Below, piece after piece: positions 1 through 8,785 of a stretch of DNA of 64,000 nucleotides. A model generated the notes under the pieces. That model was not told the DNA's origin. It was given only the letters and a program-made list of their open reading frames with translations, and ran no database searches. The stretch is from Caldimonas mangrovi. Lineage in GTDB: Bacteria; Pseudomonadota; Gammaproteobacteria; Burkholderiales; Burkholderiaceae_C. The DNA lies in assembly GCF_023721835.1 (NCBI RefSeq), contig NZ_JAMKFE010000007.1, positions 186,001 to 250,000 on the forward strand, in the 5' to 3' direction. A program made the translations under genes and the position numbers. Numbering within the stretch: position 1 is the first letter of the stretch; the number at the start of each line of letters is the position of its first letter.

Positions 1-362
1 TGCTGGTGGTCGACGACAACCACGACTCGGCCGACAGCATGGCCGCCGTGATGGAACTGCTGGGGCAGGAAGCTCGCGTCGCCTACAGCGGGCAGCAGGC
101 GCTGCAGACGGCACGCCAGTGGTCGCCCGACGCGGTGCTGCTCGACCTGACGATGCCCGACGCCAGCGGCTTCGACGTGCTGAGAGACCTGCGCACGCAG
201 AGTGCCGACCGGCCGCTGTATGTCGCCGCGATGACCGGCTATGCCCAGGCCGACGATCGCCGCCGCACCTTGCAGGCCGGGTTCGACGAACACCTGGCGA
301 AGCCGGTCGACGTGGAAACCCTGCAGCGCCTGCTGCAGGACGTGGAGCGGCGCCGGCGCTGA
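1..362 (+). CDS. receiver-domain protein, 5' end outside the window
   Basis: The reading frame is open at the left edge, so only the C-terminal part is visible. It is one complete CheY-like receiver: acidic residues in VVDDNHDSAD, the phosphoacceptor Asp in LLDLTMPD, the Thr of MTGY and the Lys of AKPVD. The protein stops a few residues after the last helix, so no output domain follows. A receiver at the very end of a longer protein is typical of hybrid sensor kinases, which I infer here, but a free-standing regulator is possible. The family is certain; the full architecture is not visible. Confidence 0.85.
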   Translation, partial: LVVDDNHDSADSMAAVMELLGQEARVAYSGQQALQTARQWSPDAVLLDLTMPDASGFDVLRDLRTQSADRPLYVAAMTGYAQADDRRRTLQAGFDEHLAKPVDVETLQRLLQDVERRRR

Positions 363-426
363 AGCGGGCGTTGGCGGGCACGGCAGGTGCACATCCGGCA
401 GCGATCTCTCCCGGAGCCGCCTCGCC

Positions 427-1779
427 ATGCCGACCTCACCCTCCTTGTCCTCCGTGTCCGCCACGCTGCATCGCCACGCGCGGCCCCTCTCCGGCAGCGA
501 AGACGCCGGTGCCGTCGTGCCGCTGCTGGCCGGCGCCGACCTCGTGCTGCTCGGCGAGGCGACCCACGGCACCCAGGAGTTCTATCGTCTGCGTGCAGAA
601 ATATCCAAGCGGCTGATCGCCGAGCACGGATTCGACGCGATCGCGGTCGAATCGGACTGGCCCGACGCACTGCGGGCCAGCCGCCACGCGCAGGGCGACG
701 AGGCCGACGCGTCGCCCGAGCAGTCTCTGGACGGCTATCAGCGCTTTCCCCGCTGGATGTGGCGCAACACCGAAACCGTGCGGCTGCTGCGCTGGCTGCG
801 CGCCCACAACCTGGCGCTGCCGCCCGGCGAGCCGCGTGTCGGCTTCTACGGGCTCGACCTCTACAGCTTGCGCAGCTCGATGGACGCCGTGCTGCGCTAC
901 CTGCGCGACACCGATCCCGCGGCTGCGCAGCGCGCGATGGAGCGGTACGGCTGCTTCGACCACATGGCCGAAGACCCGCAGCGCTACGGCCAGATGGCGA
1001 GCTTCGGCCTGACCACCGACTGCGAGGCCCAAGTGGTGCAGCAGCTCAAGGAGATGTCCATGGCGCTGGAGCGGCAGTTGCGCCACGACGGCACCGCCGA
1101 GGTCGACGAGCTGTTCTATGCTCAGCAGAACGCCCGCGTGGTGCGCAACGCCGAGAGCTACTACCGCAAGATGTTCACGGGCCGCATCGCCTCATGGAAC
1201 CTGCGCGACGAGCACATGGCCGAGACGCTGTTCGCACTGAGCGAGCACCTCGGACACCGCTTGCGGCGCCGAGCGCGCATCGTCGTGTGGGCGCACAACT
1301 CGCACATCGGCGACGCACGCGCCACCGAGCTGGGCGACCACGGCGAGTGGAACCTGGGCCAGCTGGTGCGCGAGCGTGCCGGCGACACCTCGACAGCGCT
1401 GCTCGGTTGCACGACACACGCCGGCACGGTGACCGCCGCGGCCGACTGGGACATGCCGGCGCAGCGCCGCACCGTGCGGCCGTCGCACCCCGACAGCATC
1501 GAGGGCCTGTTCCACCACCTCGGCCTGCCGGCTTTCGTGCTGCCGCTCGCAGGCAACGCCGAGCTGCGCCGTGCGTTGTCGGAACCGCGGCTGGAGCGCG
1601 CGATCGGCGTCATCTATGCGCCGCGCACGGAGCGCGTCAGCCACTACTTCCGTGCCGAGATCCCCCGCCAGTTCGACGCAGTCGTCCACTTCGACACGAC
1701 GCAGGCGCTGGAGCCGCTGGACGCTTCCGGTCACTGGCAACCGAACGTCGAGGAGGAGACCTATCCATCCGGCCTGTGA
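427..1779 (+). CDS. erythromycin esterase family protein
   Basis: 450 residues, start chosen at the ATG before MPTSPSLSS; the frame is open further upstream but that part overlaps the preceding receiver gene. Family motifs are clear: GEATHGTQEFYRLRAE near residue 40, ESDWPDA shortly after, and VWAHNSHIGDARATE in the second half, which supply the Glu and His residues used by EreA/EreB-type and succinoglycan-biosynthesis-like hydrolases. Members outside the true resistance enzymes have mostly unknown substrates, so no resistance claim is made. It is separated from the convergent receiver gene by about 45 bp. There is no signal peptide, so it is probably cytoplasmic. Confidence 0.85.
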   Translation: MPTSPSLSSVSATLHRHARPLSGSEDAGAVVPLLAGADLVLLGEATHGTQEFYRLRAEISKRLIAEHGFDAIAVESDWPDALRASRHAQGDEADASPEQSLDGYQRFPRWMWRNTETVRLLRWLRAHNLALPPGEPRVGFYGLDLYSLRSSMDAVLRYLRDTDPAAAQRAMERYGCFDHMAEDPQRYGQMASFGLTTDCEAQVVQQLKEMSMALERQLRHDGTAEVDELFYAQQNARVVRNAESYYRKMFTGRIASWNLRDEHMAETLFALSEHLGHRLRRRARIVVWAHNSHIGDARATELGDHGEWNLGQLVRERAGDTSTALLGCTTHAGTVTAAADWDMPAQRRTVRPSHPDSIEGLFHHLGLPAFVLPLAGNAELRRALSEPRLERAIGVIYAPRTERVSHYFRAEIPRQFDAVVHFDTTQALEPLDASGHWQPNVEEETYPSGL

Positions 1780-1825
1780 GCGCCGCGGGCCGGGCGGCCC
1801 CCAGGCCGCCCCATGGGCATGGGGT

Positions 1826-2236
1826 TCAAGACAACGGGGAACGGCCCGGCGCTTCCCGGAGTAGCCGCCGCTTGACCGCGTTGTAGATCTCGGCGCCCAG
1901 CTTGGCCATCATCAGCGGCTTGGTGACGAAGCCGTCGACCCCGGCCTCGAAGCACGCAGCACGGTCGGCCGGCGTGTAGAAGGCGCTGGCGACGATGATC
2001 GGAAAGCGCGGCAGCTCTCCTTCGGCCTGCAGGTGCCGCAGCCGGCGTGTTGTTTCCAGGCCGTCCATCACGGGCATTTGCACGTCCATCAGCACCGCGT
2101 CGGGTGCGCGTTCCTGGCACGCGGTGATTCCCTCCAGCCCATTGGCCGCCACGCGCACGGTGTAGCCCAGCGCCTGCAGCATGCCGGCGGCCACCAGTGC
2201 ATTGACGGGATCGTCTTCGACGACGAGAAAGTCCAT
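1826..2236 (-). CDS. single-domain response regulator
   Basis: 136 residues made of one receiver domain: LVVEDDPVNALVA at the N-terminus (acidic pocket), phosphoacceptor Asp in VLMDVQMPVMDG, hydroxyl residue in IVASAF and the conserved Lys in VTKPL. No output domain is present. The VEDDPVN and MDVQMPVMDG wording is typical of receivers that work with hybrid kinases and phosphotransfer proteins rather than DNA-binding regulators. The partner kinase is not in the window. It is closely similar in style to the receiver at 3804-4247 (LVVEDNPVN, LMDIQMPRMDG), so the two may be paralogues. Confidence 0.88.
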   Translation of the reverse strand: MDFLVVEDDPVNALVAAGMLQALGYTVRVAANGLEGITACQERAPDAVLMDVQMPVMDGLETTRRLRHLQAEGELPRFPIIVASAFYTPADRAACFEAGVDGFVTKPLMMAKLGAEIYNAVKRRLLREAPGRSPLS

Positions 2237-2394
2237 GGGCTTCGACGACGGGCTTTTGAGATGCAGGCCGCTCAGGCGCCCATCGTATGCCGCTGCCGTG
2301 ACGCCACGCCGATGCCCACGCGGACGAACGGGGCAGGCACGGGGGTTGCCGTACCGCCCCCGTTGACCCCGAGCAGCATATCCCAGGAGCCGCC

Positions 2395-2721
2395 ATGCAA
2401 CCGCAGCACGTCAAGGAACGTCTGTCCTTCATAGAACAGTGCATCGACGATGCCGCCCTGGCCTGTCGCGAGACGGGCTTCGCCCCCGAGGAACTGAAGG
2501 CCTGGGTGCGCGAACTCGACCGCCGGGCCGACGAACTCGGCACCGCGATCGACCGGGACGACGACCCCGGGCGGCTGCTGGCCTGCCTGGAGACGCTGGA
2601 GGAAATCGGCGACCGTGCGGTGGAGGCCTGCCGTGAACTGCGCCACATCGACCCCCAGCTGCGCAGCGCGGTGCAGACCGCACACCACGAGATCGCGTCG
2701 TTGCGGCAGCAATTGCACTGA
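2395..2721 (+). CDS. small acidic helical protein of unknown function
   Basis: 108 residues, rich in Glu, Asp, Arg and Leu and probably all helical, with heptad-like spacing through LACLETLEEIGDRAVEACREL. A good ribosome binding site (AGGAGCCGCC) precedes the ATG. I do not recognise a family. It lies among receiver-domain genes, and a small helical partner such as a phosphotransfer or connector protein is conceivable, but no conserved phosphotransfer His motif is obvious. It is a real gene by coding bias and ribosome binding site; the function is open. Confidence 0.6.
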   Translation: MQPQHVKERLSFIEQCIDDAALACRETGFAPEELKAWVRELDRRADELGTAIDRDDDPGRLLACLETLEEIGDRAVEACRELRHIDPQLRSAVQTAHHEIASLRQQLH

Positions 2722-2738
2722 CGCCCTTCGGGGCCCTC

Positions 2739-3092
2739 TCAGCCTGCGAGCACCGCCGCCATGGCGAGTGCCGCGGGCAACGCCTGCACCCACAGTATCT
2801 TGCGGCTTGCCGTCGCTGCGCCGAACACACCGGCCACGATGACGCAGCCCAGGAAGAACAGCAGCACCGCCCGGCCGTCCTCCAGCCACAGCCCCCACGC
2901 GAGGCCGGCCGCCAGAAAGCCGTTGTACAGCCCCTGGTTGGCCGCCAGCACCTTGGTCGCCGCCGACTGCTCGGCGCTCATGCCGAAGCTGCGGCGTCCG
3001 AAGGGCGTGTCCCAGAGAAACATCTCGAGCACCAGGAAATACAGGTGGAGCAGGGCCACCACCCCCACCAGGATTGAAGCCAGAACCGCCAT
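2739..3092 (-). CDS. DUF1304 family membrane protein
   Basis: 117 residues with four predicted membrane helices and the DUF1304 signature near the N-terminus (HLYFLVLEMFLWDTP, then F.....SAATKVLAANQGLYNGFLAAGLAWG). Start set at ATG 3092, preceded by GGGAGATCC; the frame is open upstream but without support. DUF1304 proteins are small inner-membrane proteins of unknown role. The gene converges on the small helical gene at 2395-2721 with an 18-bp gap and is divergent from the receiver gene at 3235. Confidence 0.85.
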   Translation of the reverse strand: MAVLASILVGVVALLHLYFLVLEMFLWDTPFGRRSFGMSAEQSAATKVLAANQGLYNGFLAAGLAWGLWLEDGRAVLLFFLGCVIVAGVFGAATASRKILWVQALPAALAMAAVLAG

Positions 3093-3234
3093 CGGATCTC
3101 CCTCACGTTGCAAGCTCGTCGAGCGTCGGAGCATAGCGCCGTTGCGGACTCGGTGTTTGCCCTGACGAATCGCACGCACGTGCAGGAACGCAGTTTGCTT
3201 TCAGTGCGCCGTACCTTTGCTTTCCGGGGCTTGC

Positions 3235-3639
3235 ATGGCACTCGATTCCCCCACCGAGACGAGAGCGCCGCGCGTTCTCGTCGCCGACGACAACCGCGAC
3301 GCCGCGGACAGTCTGTCCCTGCTGCTGTCGATGCTCGACTGTGAGGTGCGCACCGCCTATGACGGCGCGCAGGCGATCGCGATCGCGCGCGAGTTCCGTC
3401 CTTCGCTGATTCTGCTGGACCTGTGCATGCCAGTGCTCGACGGGCTGTCGGCGGCACGCGTCCTGCGGGCCGAACCCGCCGGGCAGGGCTTGGCCCTGGT
3501 CGCCGTCACGGCCCTTGCCACGGAGGCCGACAAAGCTGCCGTAAAAGCTGCCGGCTTCGACGCTCATTTGCCCAAACCGCTCGACCTCGACAGCCTGCGC
3601 CCCTACCTCCGGGTCGAACGCGCTCCGCTCCCCGCCTGA
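3235..3639 (+). CDS. single-domain response regulator
   Basis: 134 residues, one receiver domain only: VLVADDNRDAADSL, phosphoacceptor Asp in LILLDLCMPVLDG, Thr in VAVTAL and Lys in LPKPLD. The DDNRDAADSL wording is common in receivers attached to or encoded beside hybrid histidine kinases. Start taken at MALDSP; an in-frame ATG 18 bp upstream is possible. No kinase gene is visible close by. It is the third of four receiver proteins in the first 4.3 kb. Confidence 0.85.
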   Translation: MALDSPTETRAPRVLVADDNRDAADSLSLLLSMLDCEVRTAYDGAQAIAIAREFRPSLILLDLCMPVLDGLSAARVLRAEPAGQGLALVAVTALATEADKAAVKAAGFDAHLPKPLDLDSLRPYLRVERAPLPA

Positions 3640-3803
3640 CCCCGGCCACCCTTCCGTGCAACTTCTCACATCTTTGCCGTCGACATAGACCCGCCGACCG
3701 GGCCGACAGCCAAACAGGAGCAGGGCTTGCTCCAGTGAGGGTCCCCCGGGCACCGGCCCCATGCCGGCGTGCCCGCCCTTTGAACCTTCTCCCCCGACAC
3801 CCC

Positions 3804-4247
3804 ATGCAGCAGCCCGCCGCCATCCCGACTGTCGACGCCCCCGCGCCCCGCGTCCACGCCCCGCTGGTCCGTCCCTCAGTGCGCCGGCTCGCGTTGGTGG
3901 TCGAGGACAACCCGGTCAACCAGTTGCTCGCCGAAGAAATGCTGAAGCGGCTCGGCTTCGAGGTGGCACTGGCCGCCGACGGTGTCGAGGCGCTGGAAGC
4001 CTGCCAGCGCAACACACCCGACATCGTGCTGATGGACATCCAGATGCCGCGCATGGACGGGTTCGACGCCACGCGGCAGTTGCGCCTGATGCAGCAGGCC
4101 GGGTTGCTGCGCCGCTTTCCGATCATCGCGGTGACGGCATGCGGCACGTCGCGGCAGCAATGCCTCGACGCCGGGATGGACGGCTACATTCCGAAGCCAC
4201 TGGATCTCGCCAGCATCGGCCGCCAGTTGCAGGAAGTGGCGCACTGA
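3804..4247 (+). CDS. single-domain response regulator
   Basis: 147 residues with a Pro/Ala-rich N-terminal tail of about 27 residues before the receiver core (LALVVEDNPVNQLLAEEML). The phosphoacceptor Asp is in VLMDIQMPRMDG, the Thr in AVTACG and the Lys in IPKPLD. No output domain. Start taken at ATG 3804 because nothing upstream looks coding. Similar in sequence style to the minus-strand receiver at 1826-2236. It converges on the NADH dehydrogenase gene with a gap of about 35 bp. Confidence 0.85.
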   Translation: MQQPAAIPTVDAPAPRVHAPLVRPSVRRLALVVEDNPVNQLLAEEMLKRLGFEVALAADGVEALEACQRNTPDIVLMDIQMPRMDGFDATRQLRLMQQAGLLRRFPIIAVTACGTSRQQCLDAGMDGYIPKPLDLASIGRQLQEVAH

Positions 4248-4281
4248 CACACGCCGCCTCCAGCCACCCGGCAGTGCCCCC

Positions 4282-5742
4282 TCAGTGCAGCTTCACGCGC
4301 GGCTGCGCCCGCCCGGCCAACCAGCCACCCAGTGTCGCCAGCGCCGTCCGCGTCACACCGTGCAGCGTCGCCAGATGCCGGCGATACAGCATCCAGTAGG
4401 TGGTGCGCGCGATCCATCCTTCGATGGTCCAGGCGCGTCCGGTCACGCTGCCCACCAATCGCCCGACGGCATTGCGCCGGCCGAGCGACACGATCGCGCC
4501 CTGTTCATGGAATCGGAAGACCGGCAGAGTGCGCCCTGCCAGCCGCTGCTCCAACCCCTGCGCGAGCAGCTTCGCCTCCTGGTGCGCGGCCTGCGCCCGC
4601 GGCGGCACCGGCGCCCCGCCGGGCACCGGCACGCAGCTCGCGCAGTCGCCGAATGCGAACACGTCATCATCCAGCGTCGCCTGCAGTGTGGGGCGCACCA
4701 CGAGCTGTCGCTGCTGGTTCAGTTCCAGGCCGTCGAGCCGTTCCAGCACGTCCGGCCCCTGGATGCCGGCCGCCCACACCGTGAGGTCCGCCGGCAAGCC
4801 CACGCCGGACGCCAGCAGCACGCGATCGGCCTCGACCGCCGTGACTCGCTGCTGCACCCGCACGTCGATGCCCAGTCCACGGAGATCTTCGTGCACCTCG
4901 CGCGCGATCGCTTCGGGCAGTGCTGCGAGCAAGCGCGGCCCGGCCTCGACGACCGTGAGCCGCACCGGGCTGGGCAGCGCGGCCAGCCGGCTGCCGTAGC
5001 TGGCGATCTCCGAGACCGCTTCGCTGAGTTCGGCGGCCAATTCCACGCCGGTCGCGCCGCCGCCGACGATCACGATGTCTACAGGCCCCTGGTCCCGCAA
5101 CTCGGCCCGCATGCAGGCAGCGAGCAGGCGGCGGTGGAAGCGGTGCGCGTCATTCGCACTGTCCAGCGCCAGCGCGTGTTCGGGAACGCCGGGGGTGCGG
5201 AAATCGTTGACCACGCTTCCGACCGCGATCACCAGCGTGTCGTAGCCGATCGCCCGACGCGGCGCGATCTGCTCGCCCTCCTCGTCGATCAGCGGTGCGA
5301 GCCACACCTGCTTGTGGCTGCGCTCGAGCGATTCGAGCGTGCCGAGATGAAAACGGAATCCATGCCGCCGTGCCTGCTGCAGGAAATCGACTTCGCTCTC
5401 CTGCGCGCGCAGCGTGCCGGCCGCCAGTTCGTGCAGCATCGGCTTCCACACGTGCGTCAGCGCGGTGTCGATCAGCAGCACCTCGGCCCGGCCGCGGCGG
5501 CCGACACCGTCGCCCAGGCGGGTCGCCAACTCGAGCCCGCCGGCGCCGCCGCCGACGATCACGATGCGATGCTGTCCCGCGGTGCGTTGCTGTCCACTGG
5601 CCCAAGCCGATCGACGCGATCGCCGGCCACCGCCATCGGCATCGCGCACATCCTGCCGCATCGGCGCAACCGGCCGGCTCTCGGGCAGCGGCGCGGCCGG
5701 CCGCCCCGGCGCGGCCCCAACCGGTGCGCAGACTCGCGTCAT
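4282..5742 (-). CDS. ndh: type II NADH dehydrogenase (NDH-2-like)
   Basis: 486 residues. Two dinucleotide-binding motifs are visible, VIVGGGAGGLELA for FAD near residue 60 and VIVGGGATGVELAAEL for NADH near residue 215, followed by the FAD-binding AFGDCASC motif. The C-terminal stretch (WTIEGWIARTTYWMLYRRHLATL) is amphipathic, as in NDH-2 enzymes that dock on the membrane and pass electrons from NADH to quinone without pumping protons. The start ATG overlaps the stop of the upstream gene (ATGA), which supports this start despite a long N-terminal extension of about 58 residues before the first FAD motif. The two genes are probably translated in a coupled way. Confidence 0.9.
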   Translation of the reverse strand: MTRVCAPVGAAPGRPAAPLPESRPVAPMRQDVRDADGGGRRSRRSAWASGQQRTAGQHRIVIVGGGAGGLELATRLGDGVGRRGRAEVLLIDTALTHVWKPMLHELAAGTLRAQESEVDFLQQARRHGFRFHLGTLESLERSHKQVWLAPLIDEEGEQIAPRRAIGYDTLVIAVGSVVNDFRTPGVPEHALALDSANDAHRFHRRLLAACMRAELRDQGPVDIVIVGGGATGVELAAELSEAVSEIASYGSRLAALPSPVRLTVVEAGPRLLAALPEAIAREVHEDLRGLGIDVRVQQRVTAVEADRVLLASGVGLPADLTVWAAGIQGPDVLERLDGLELNQQRQLVVRPTLQATLDDDVFAFGDCASCVPVPGGAPVPPRAQAAHQEAKLLAQGLEQRLAGRTLPVFRFHEQGAIVSLGRRNAVGRLVGSVTGRAWTIEGWIARTTYWMLYRRHLATLHGVTRTALATLGGWLAGRAQPRVKLH

Positions 5743-6128
5743 GGCTGGCCGCCCCCCGGTACGGCGACCGCATGCGTGGAGCCGGACGCCGCCTGGTATG
5801 CCTGCGTGTCAGCGGCATCGGCGTCGGCGTCGCTGGCCGCATAGCGATAACCCCGAGGGTCGACGCCGTATTGCGCTTCAAGGGCCTGCGCCGGCAACTC
5901 GTCCCAGGCCGCGAGAGAGCCGACCTCGATCACCTCGCCGCCGCGCGCACCGCGCGCGACGCGACGCAACCGCATCTCCAAAGGCGTCGCGTCGCCGGCG
6001 CCGGCCGGTTCGTACAAGGTGCAGTGCTGTACGCCGATCCATTCCCCCTCGTGCATCCACGGGGTGTAGCAGTAGGCGCTGCTTCCGGTGGCCCGCACAT
6101 AGGCACAGGCCTGCTGGAAATCCATCAT
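5739..6128 (-). CDS. small protein of unknown function upstream of ndh
   Basis: 129 residues starting MMDFQQACAYVRATGSSAY, with GGGAAACGAAG before the ATG. The N-terminal half is well structured in composition, with aromatic residues around CYTPWMHEGEWIGVQHC. The C-terminal third is low-complexity Ala/Asp (DADADAADTQAYQAAS). No family recognised. Its stop overlaps the ndh start by 4 bp, so the two genes form an operon. It could be a regulator or partner of the dehydrogenase, but this is only inferred from the coupling. Confidence 0.65.
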   Translation of the reverse strand: MMDFQQACAYVRATGSSAYCYTPWMHEGEWIGVQHCTLYEPAGAGDATPLEMRLRRVARGARGGEVIEVGSLAAWDELPAQALEAQYGVDPRGYRYAASDADADAADTQAYQAASGSTHAVAVPGGGQP

Positions 6129-6244
6129 CTTCGTTTCCCGTCTGGTTGAGGCTGGCGATGGTTCCGGATCCGCAAGCCCTGTGCCTGCGGCGACAGCGCA
6201 TGCCGATTGCACGGCAGTGCAGCATCGCCGAACAAGGAGTACCG

Positions 6245-7141
6245 ATGTCCCCGACACCACCGCCCACGGACTGCCTCGTCATCGGTGGCGGACCCGCCGG
6301 GCTTACGGCAGCGATCTATCTGCGCCGCTTTCATCGCGAGGTGCAGCTGTGCGATGCGGGCGACGGCCGGGCCCTTCGCATCCCTCTGACGAAAAACTTC
6401 CCGGGTTTCCCGGACGGCATCAGCGGCGCGCACCTGCTCGACCGTCTGCGGCTGCAGTTGAGCCAGGTCGGCGGCGCGGTACAACAGGGCACCGTCGAGC
6501 AGTTGCAGCGCCTGGACGACGGGCTGTTCGTGGCCCACGTGGACGGCCGGAAGGTGCGGGCGAGGACGGTGATCCTGGCAACCGGCATCGTCGACGTGAT
6601 ACCGGCGCTCCCCGGTGCCGCGGAACTGCTGCAGGCCGGGCGGCTTCGCTTCTGCCCGATCTGCGACGGCTTCGAATTCACCGGACGGCACATCGGCATC
6701 ATCGGCAGCGGCGCCCATGGCGTTCGCGAAGCGCTGTTCATCCGGCGCTTCAGCCACCGCGTCTCCTACGTCTGCCACGGCGCGAAAGACGCGTCGTTGC
6801 TGCACCCGCTGGATGCGGCCGGCGTGGCAGTGATGGACGGTGCGGCCGGGTCACTGCATGCACAGACCGACGAAACGGTGTCACTGGTCACGCGGGAAGG
6901 GGTCGAACACCGGTTCGATGTGCTCTACGCCGCACTGGGCTCGCATACCCGGTCCCGCCTCGCGCTGGCGGTCGGCGCGCAGGCAGATCCCGCTGGCGGA
7001 CTGCATGTCGACGCCCATGCACGCACCAGCGTGCAAGGGCTCTATGCGGCGGGCGACGTGGTATGTGCGCTCGACCAGCTCGTGGTCGGCATGGCGCATG
7101 CCGCAACTGCCGCAACGCACATCCACAACACGCTGGGCTGA
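6245..7141 (+). CDS. thioredoxin-reductase-like flavoprotein
   Basis: 298 residues; start ATG 6245 with AAGGAGTACCG upstream. The N-terminal GGGPAGLTAAIYLRRF binds FAD, the middle carries CPICDGFE at the place of the redox-active CxxC of thioredoxin reductases, then IIGSGAHGVREALF for NAD(P)H and a C-terminal GLYAAGDVVCALDQL FAD motif. The overall order is that of the TrxB family. The CPICDG version and the short NAD(P) motif differ from classical TrxB (CATCDG), so this is probably a TrxR-like disulfide reductase of unknown partner. It is divergent from the ndh operon. Confidence 0.85.
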   Translation: MSPTPPPTDCLVIGGGPAGLTAAIYLRRFHREVQLCDAGDGRALRIPLTKNFPGFPDGISGAHLLDRLRLQLSQVGGAVQQGTVEQLQRLDDGLFVAHVDGRKVRARTVILATGIVDVIPALPGAAELLQAGRLRFCPICDGFEFTGRHIGIIGSGAHGVREALFIRRFSHRVSYVCHGAKDASLLHPLDAAGVAVMDGAAGSLHAQTDETVSLVTREGVEHRFDVLYAALGSHTRSRLALAVGAQADPAGGLHVDAHARTSVQGLYAAGDVVCALDQLVVGMAHAATAATHIHNTLG

Positions 7142-7148
7142 GGCGGCT

Positions 7149-8060
7149 TCACTCCGCGTCCGCCGTGGTCAGGTAGTTTTCGTCGGCGTTCTCGGTGCAG
7201 CACAGCTGGCGCACCAGTTCCAGCACACGCGGCGAAACCGGCCGACTGCTGCCGTCGTGCGTTCCGGGGTCCTGGTCTGCAAGGCACTGCACGCCTGCGG
7301 GCAGCACATGCAGCCGCACATCGGACAATTGCGCCACCTCGCGATCGCTCGCCTGCAGGAAGCTGGAGGACATGTCCCGACCATCGATCAGCGTGATCGC
7401 CCCCTCGCCTATCACTTCGATGCCACACCCGCGCTGCACGATGAGTGCCGTGTCCTCGTCGATCCCGATGCCGATGAGCTTGGGGTTGTGGGCCACCGCA
7501 CCGAGCAGCCGACCCAGCCGCTGTCGCTCGGAGAAATGCTGGTCGATCACGACGTCGAGCAGAAAGCCCAGCCCAGCGCGCAGGCTCGTGTCGTCTCGTT
7601 CCGGGTGCCCCTGCAGCGGACCGGGGTCGAGCATGTAGGCCGATATGGCCGAGGCCCCTGCACTGGTGCCGCCGATGCAGGCGGCGCGCTGCGCATACGC
7701 CTTGCGCATCGCGTCACACAGCAGCGAGCCGCCGAGACGCGACAGCAGCCTCTTCTGATCACCGCCGGTCATGAACACGCCGGCCGATTCGAGCACTCGG
7801 GCGGCCAACGCCTCGTCGTTGGCCTCGGCACGGCTGGCGATGTGCAGCGGCTCGCAACGCTGCACACCGAGATCGGCGAAAGCGTTCTTGTAGGTGCGCC
7901 ATGCCGCCTCGGGCTCCTGTGTGGCGGCTGTCAGTACGTACAGCGGGGCCTCGGCCCGCGGCAGGAGATCCACGAAGCGGCGCAGGATGTCCTTACCGTT
8001 CTTCCGGTCCTCGGCGCCCCCGACGATCACGAGGCACCCGCCGCGCATCCTGGCGGCCAC
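7149..8060 (-). CDS. cphB: cyanophycinase (peptidase S51 family)
   Basis: 303 residues. The S51 nucleophile motif GGTSAGAS is at residues 130-137 (Ser133), with the family motifs IVGGAEDR near the N-terminus, VFMTGGDQKRLL at about 95 and DQHFSERQRLGRL at about 170. Cyanophycinase hydrolyses the nitrogen reserve polymer cyanophycin into beta-Asp-Arg dipeptides. No cyanophycin synthetase gene lies in the window, so the substrate may come from elsewhere in the genome or from outside. It starts one base after the stop of the DUF4142 gene, so it is probably co-transcribed with it. Confidence 0.92.
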   Translation of the reverse strand: MAARMRGGCLVIVGGAEDRKNGKDILRRFVDLLPRAEAPLYVLTAATQEPEAAWRTYKNAFADLGVQRCEPLHIASRAEANDEALAARVLESAGVFMTGGDQKRLLSRLGGSLLCDAMRKAYAQRAACIGGTSAGASAISAYMLDPGPLQGHPERDDTSLRAGLGFLLDVVIDQHFSERQRLGRLLGAVAHNPKLIGIGIDEDTALIVQRGCGIEVIGEGAITLIDGRDMSSSFLQASDREVAQLSDVRLHVLPAGVQCLADQDPGTHDGSSRPVSPRVLELVRQLCCTENADENYLTTADAE

Positions 8061-8061
8061 G

Positions 8062-8583
8062 CTATTTCGCCTTGCTCGCCTTGCCGGCCTTCAGCGCACG
8101 GGCCATCTCCAGGTGGTGTTGCAGGGCCGGCAGCGTCTTGGCCGCAAAGGCTTTGATCTGCGGATCGCGCGCATTCGATGCCCCGCGCTGGAACAGCGAG
8201 ATCGTCTGCTCGTGGGCTGCTACGCCCATCTGCTCGACATACTGCTTGTCGAACTCGGCACCGCTCAAGCCGCTGAGCGCTTTCATCTTGGCCTGTTGAG
8301 CGGCATCAGGCTCCTTCGGCAGTTGAATCCCCTTCGACGTCGCGATCTGCTCGAGTTCGGCATTCGTCTTCGTGTGGTCTTCCACCATCCGTTGCGCAAA
8401 GGCCTTCACGTCCGCACTCGAGGCCTTCTGCTGCGCGAGCTTGCTGCTGACCACTTCGGCATGCCCGTTGTGCGCTGCCTGCTTCATGAAGCCCGCGTCG
8501 TCATCGGCAACGGTCTGTGAGGCCGCCGCGCCACCAAAAGCCAGAAAAGCGACCAGCGTCGCGCCGTGTAGGAATTGCTTCAT
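8062..8583 (-). CDS. DUF4142 secreted protein
   Basis: 173 residues with a signal peptide (MKQFLHGATLVAFLAFGGAAASQ). The mature part is a long helical domain of the DUF4142 type, with DAGFMKQAAHNGHAEVVSSKLAQ and AQRMVEDHTKTNAELEQIA followed by a repeat-like second half. Start chosen at ATG 8583, preceded by GAGGACATCC. DUF4142 proteins are predicted periplasmic ferritin-like four-helix bundles of unknown role, often in stress gene sets. It is the first gene of a likely operon with cyanophycinase. Confidence 0.88.
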   Translation of the reverse strand: MKQFLHGATLVAFLAFGGAAASQTVADDDAGFMKQAAHNGHAEVVSSKLAQQKASSADVKAFAQRMVEDHTKTNAELEQIATSKGIQLPKEPDAAQQAKMKALSGLSGAEFDKQYVEQMGVAAHEQTISLFQRGASNARDPQIKAFAAKTLPALQHHLEMARALKAGKASKAK

Positions 8584-8785
8584 GGATGTCCTCATTGCTC
8601 AGTGCACGGCCCCGATGGCCAATTGCGCCTCCGGTGGCGTTGCAATAGCCGTTCCCGCCCGGGCACCGCGCGCAGCGACCTCGGGTGTCGTCTGGCAATA
8701 CTGCACCGCGTGCCCCCTGTGGGGTCCTCGAGCGCAGGGCTACCATGCGCAGCCATGCCGCACAGACAAAAACGAGGAGAACCCG

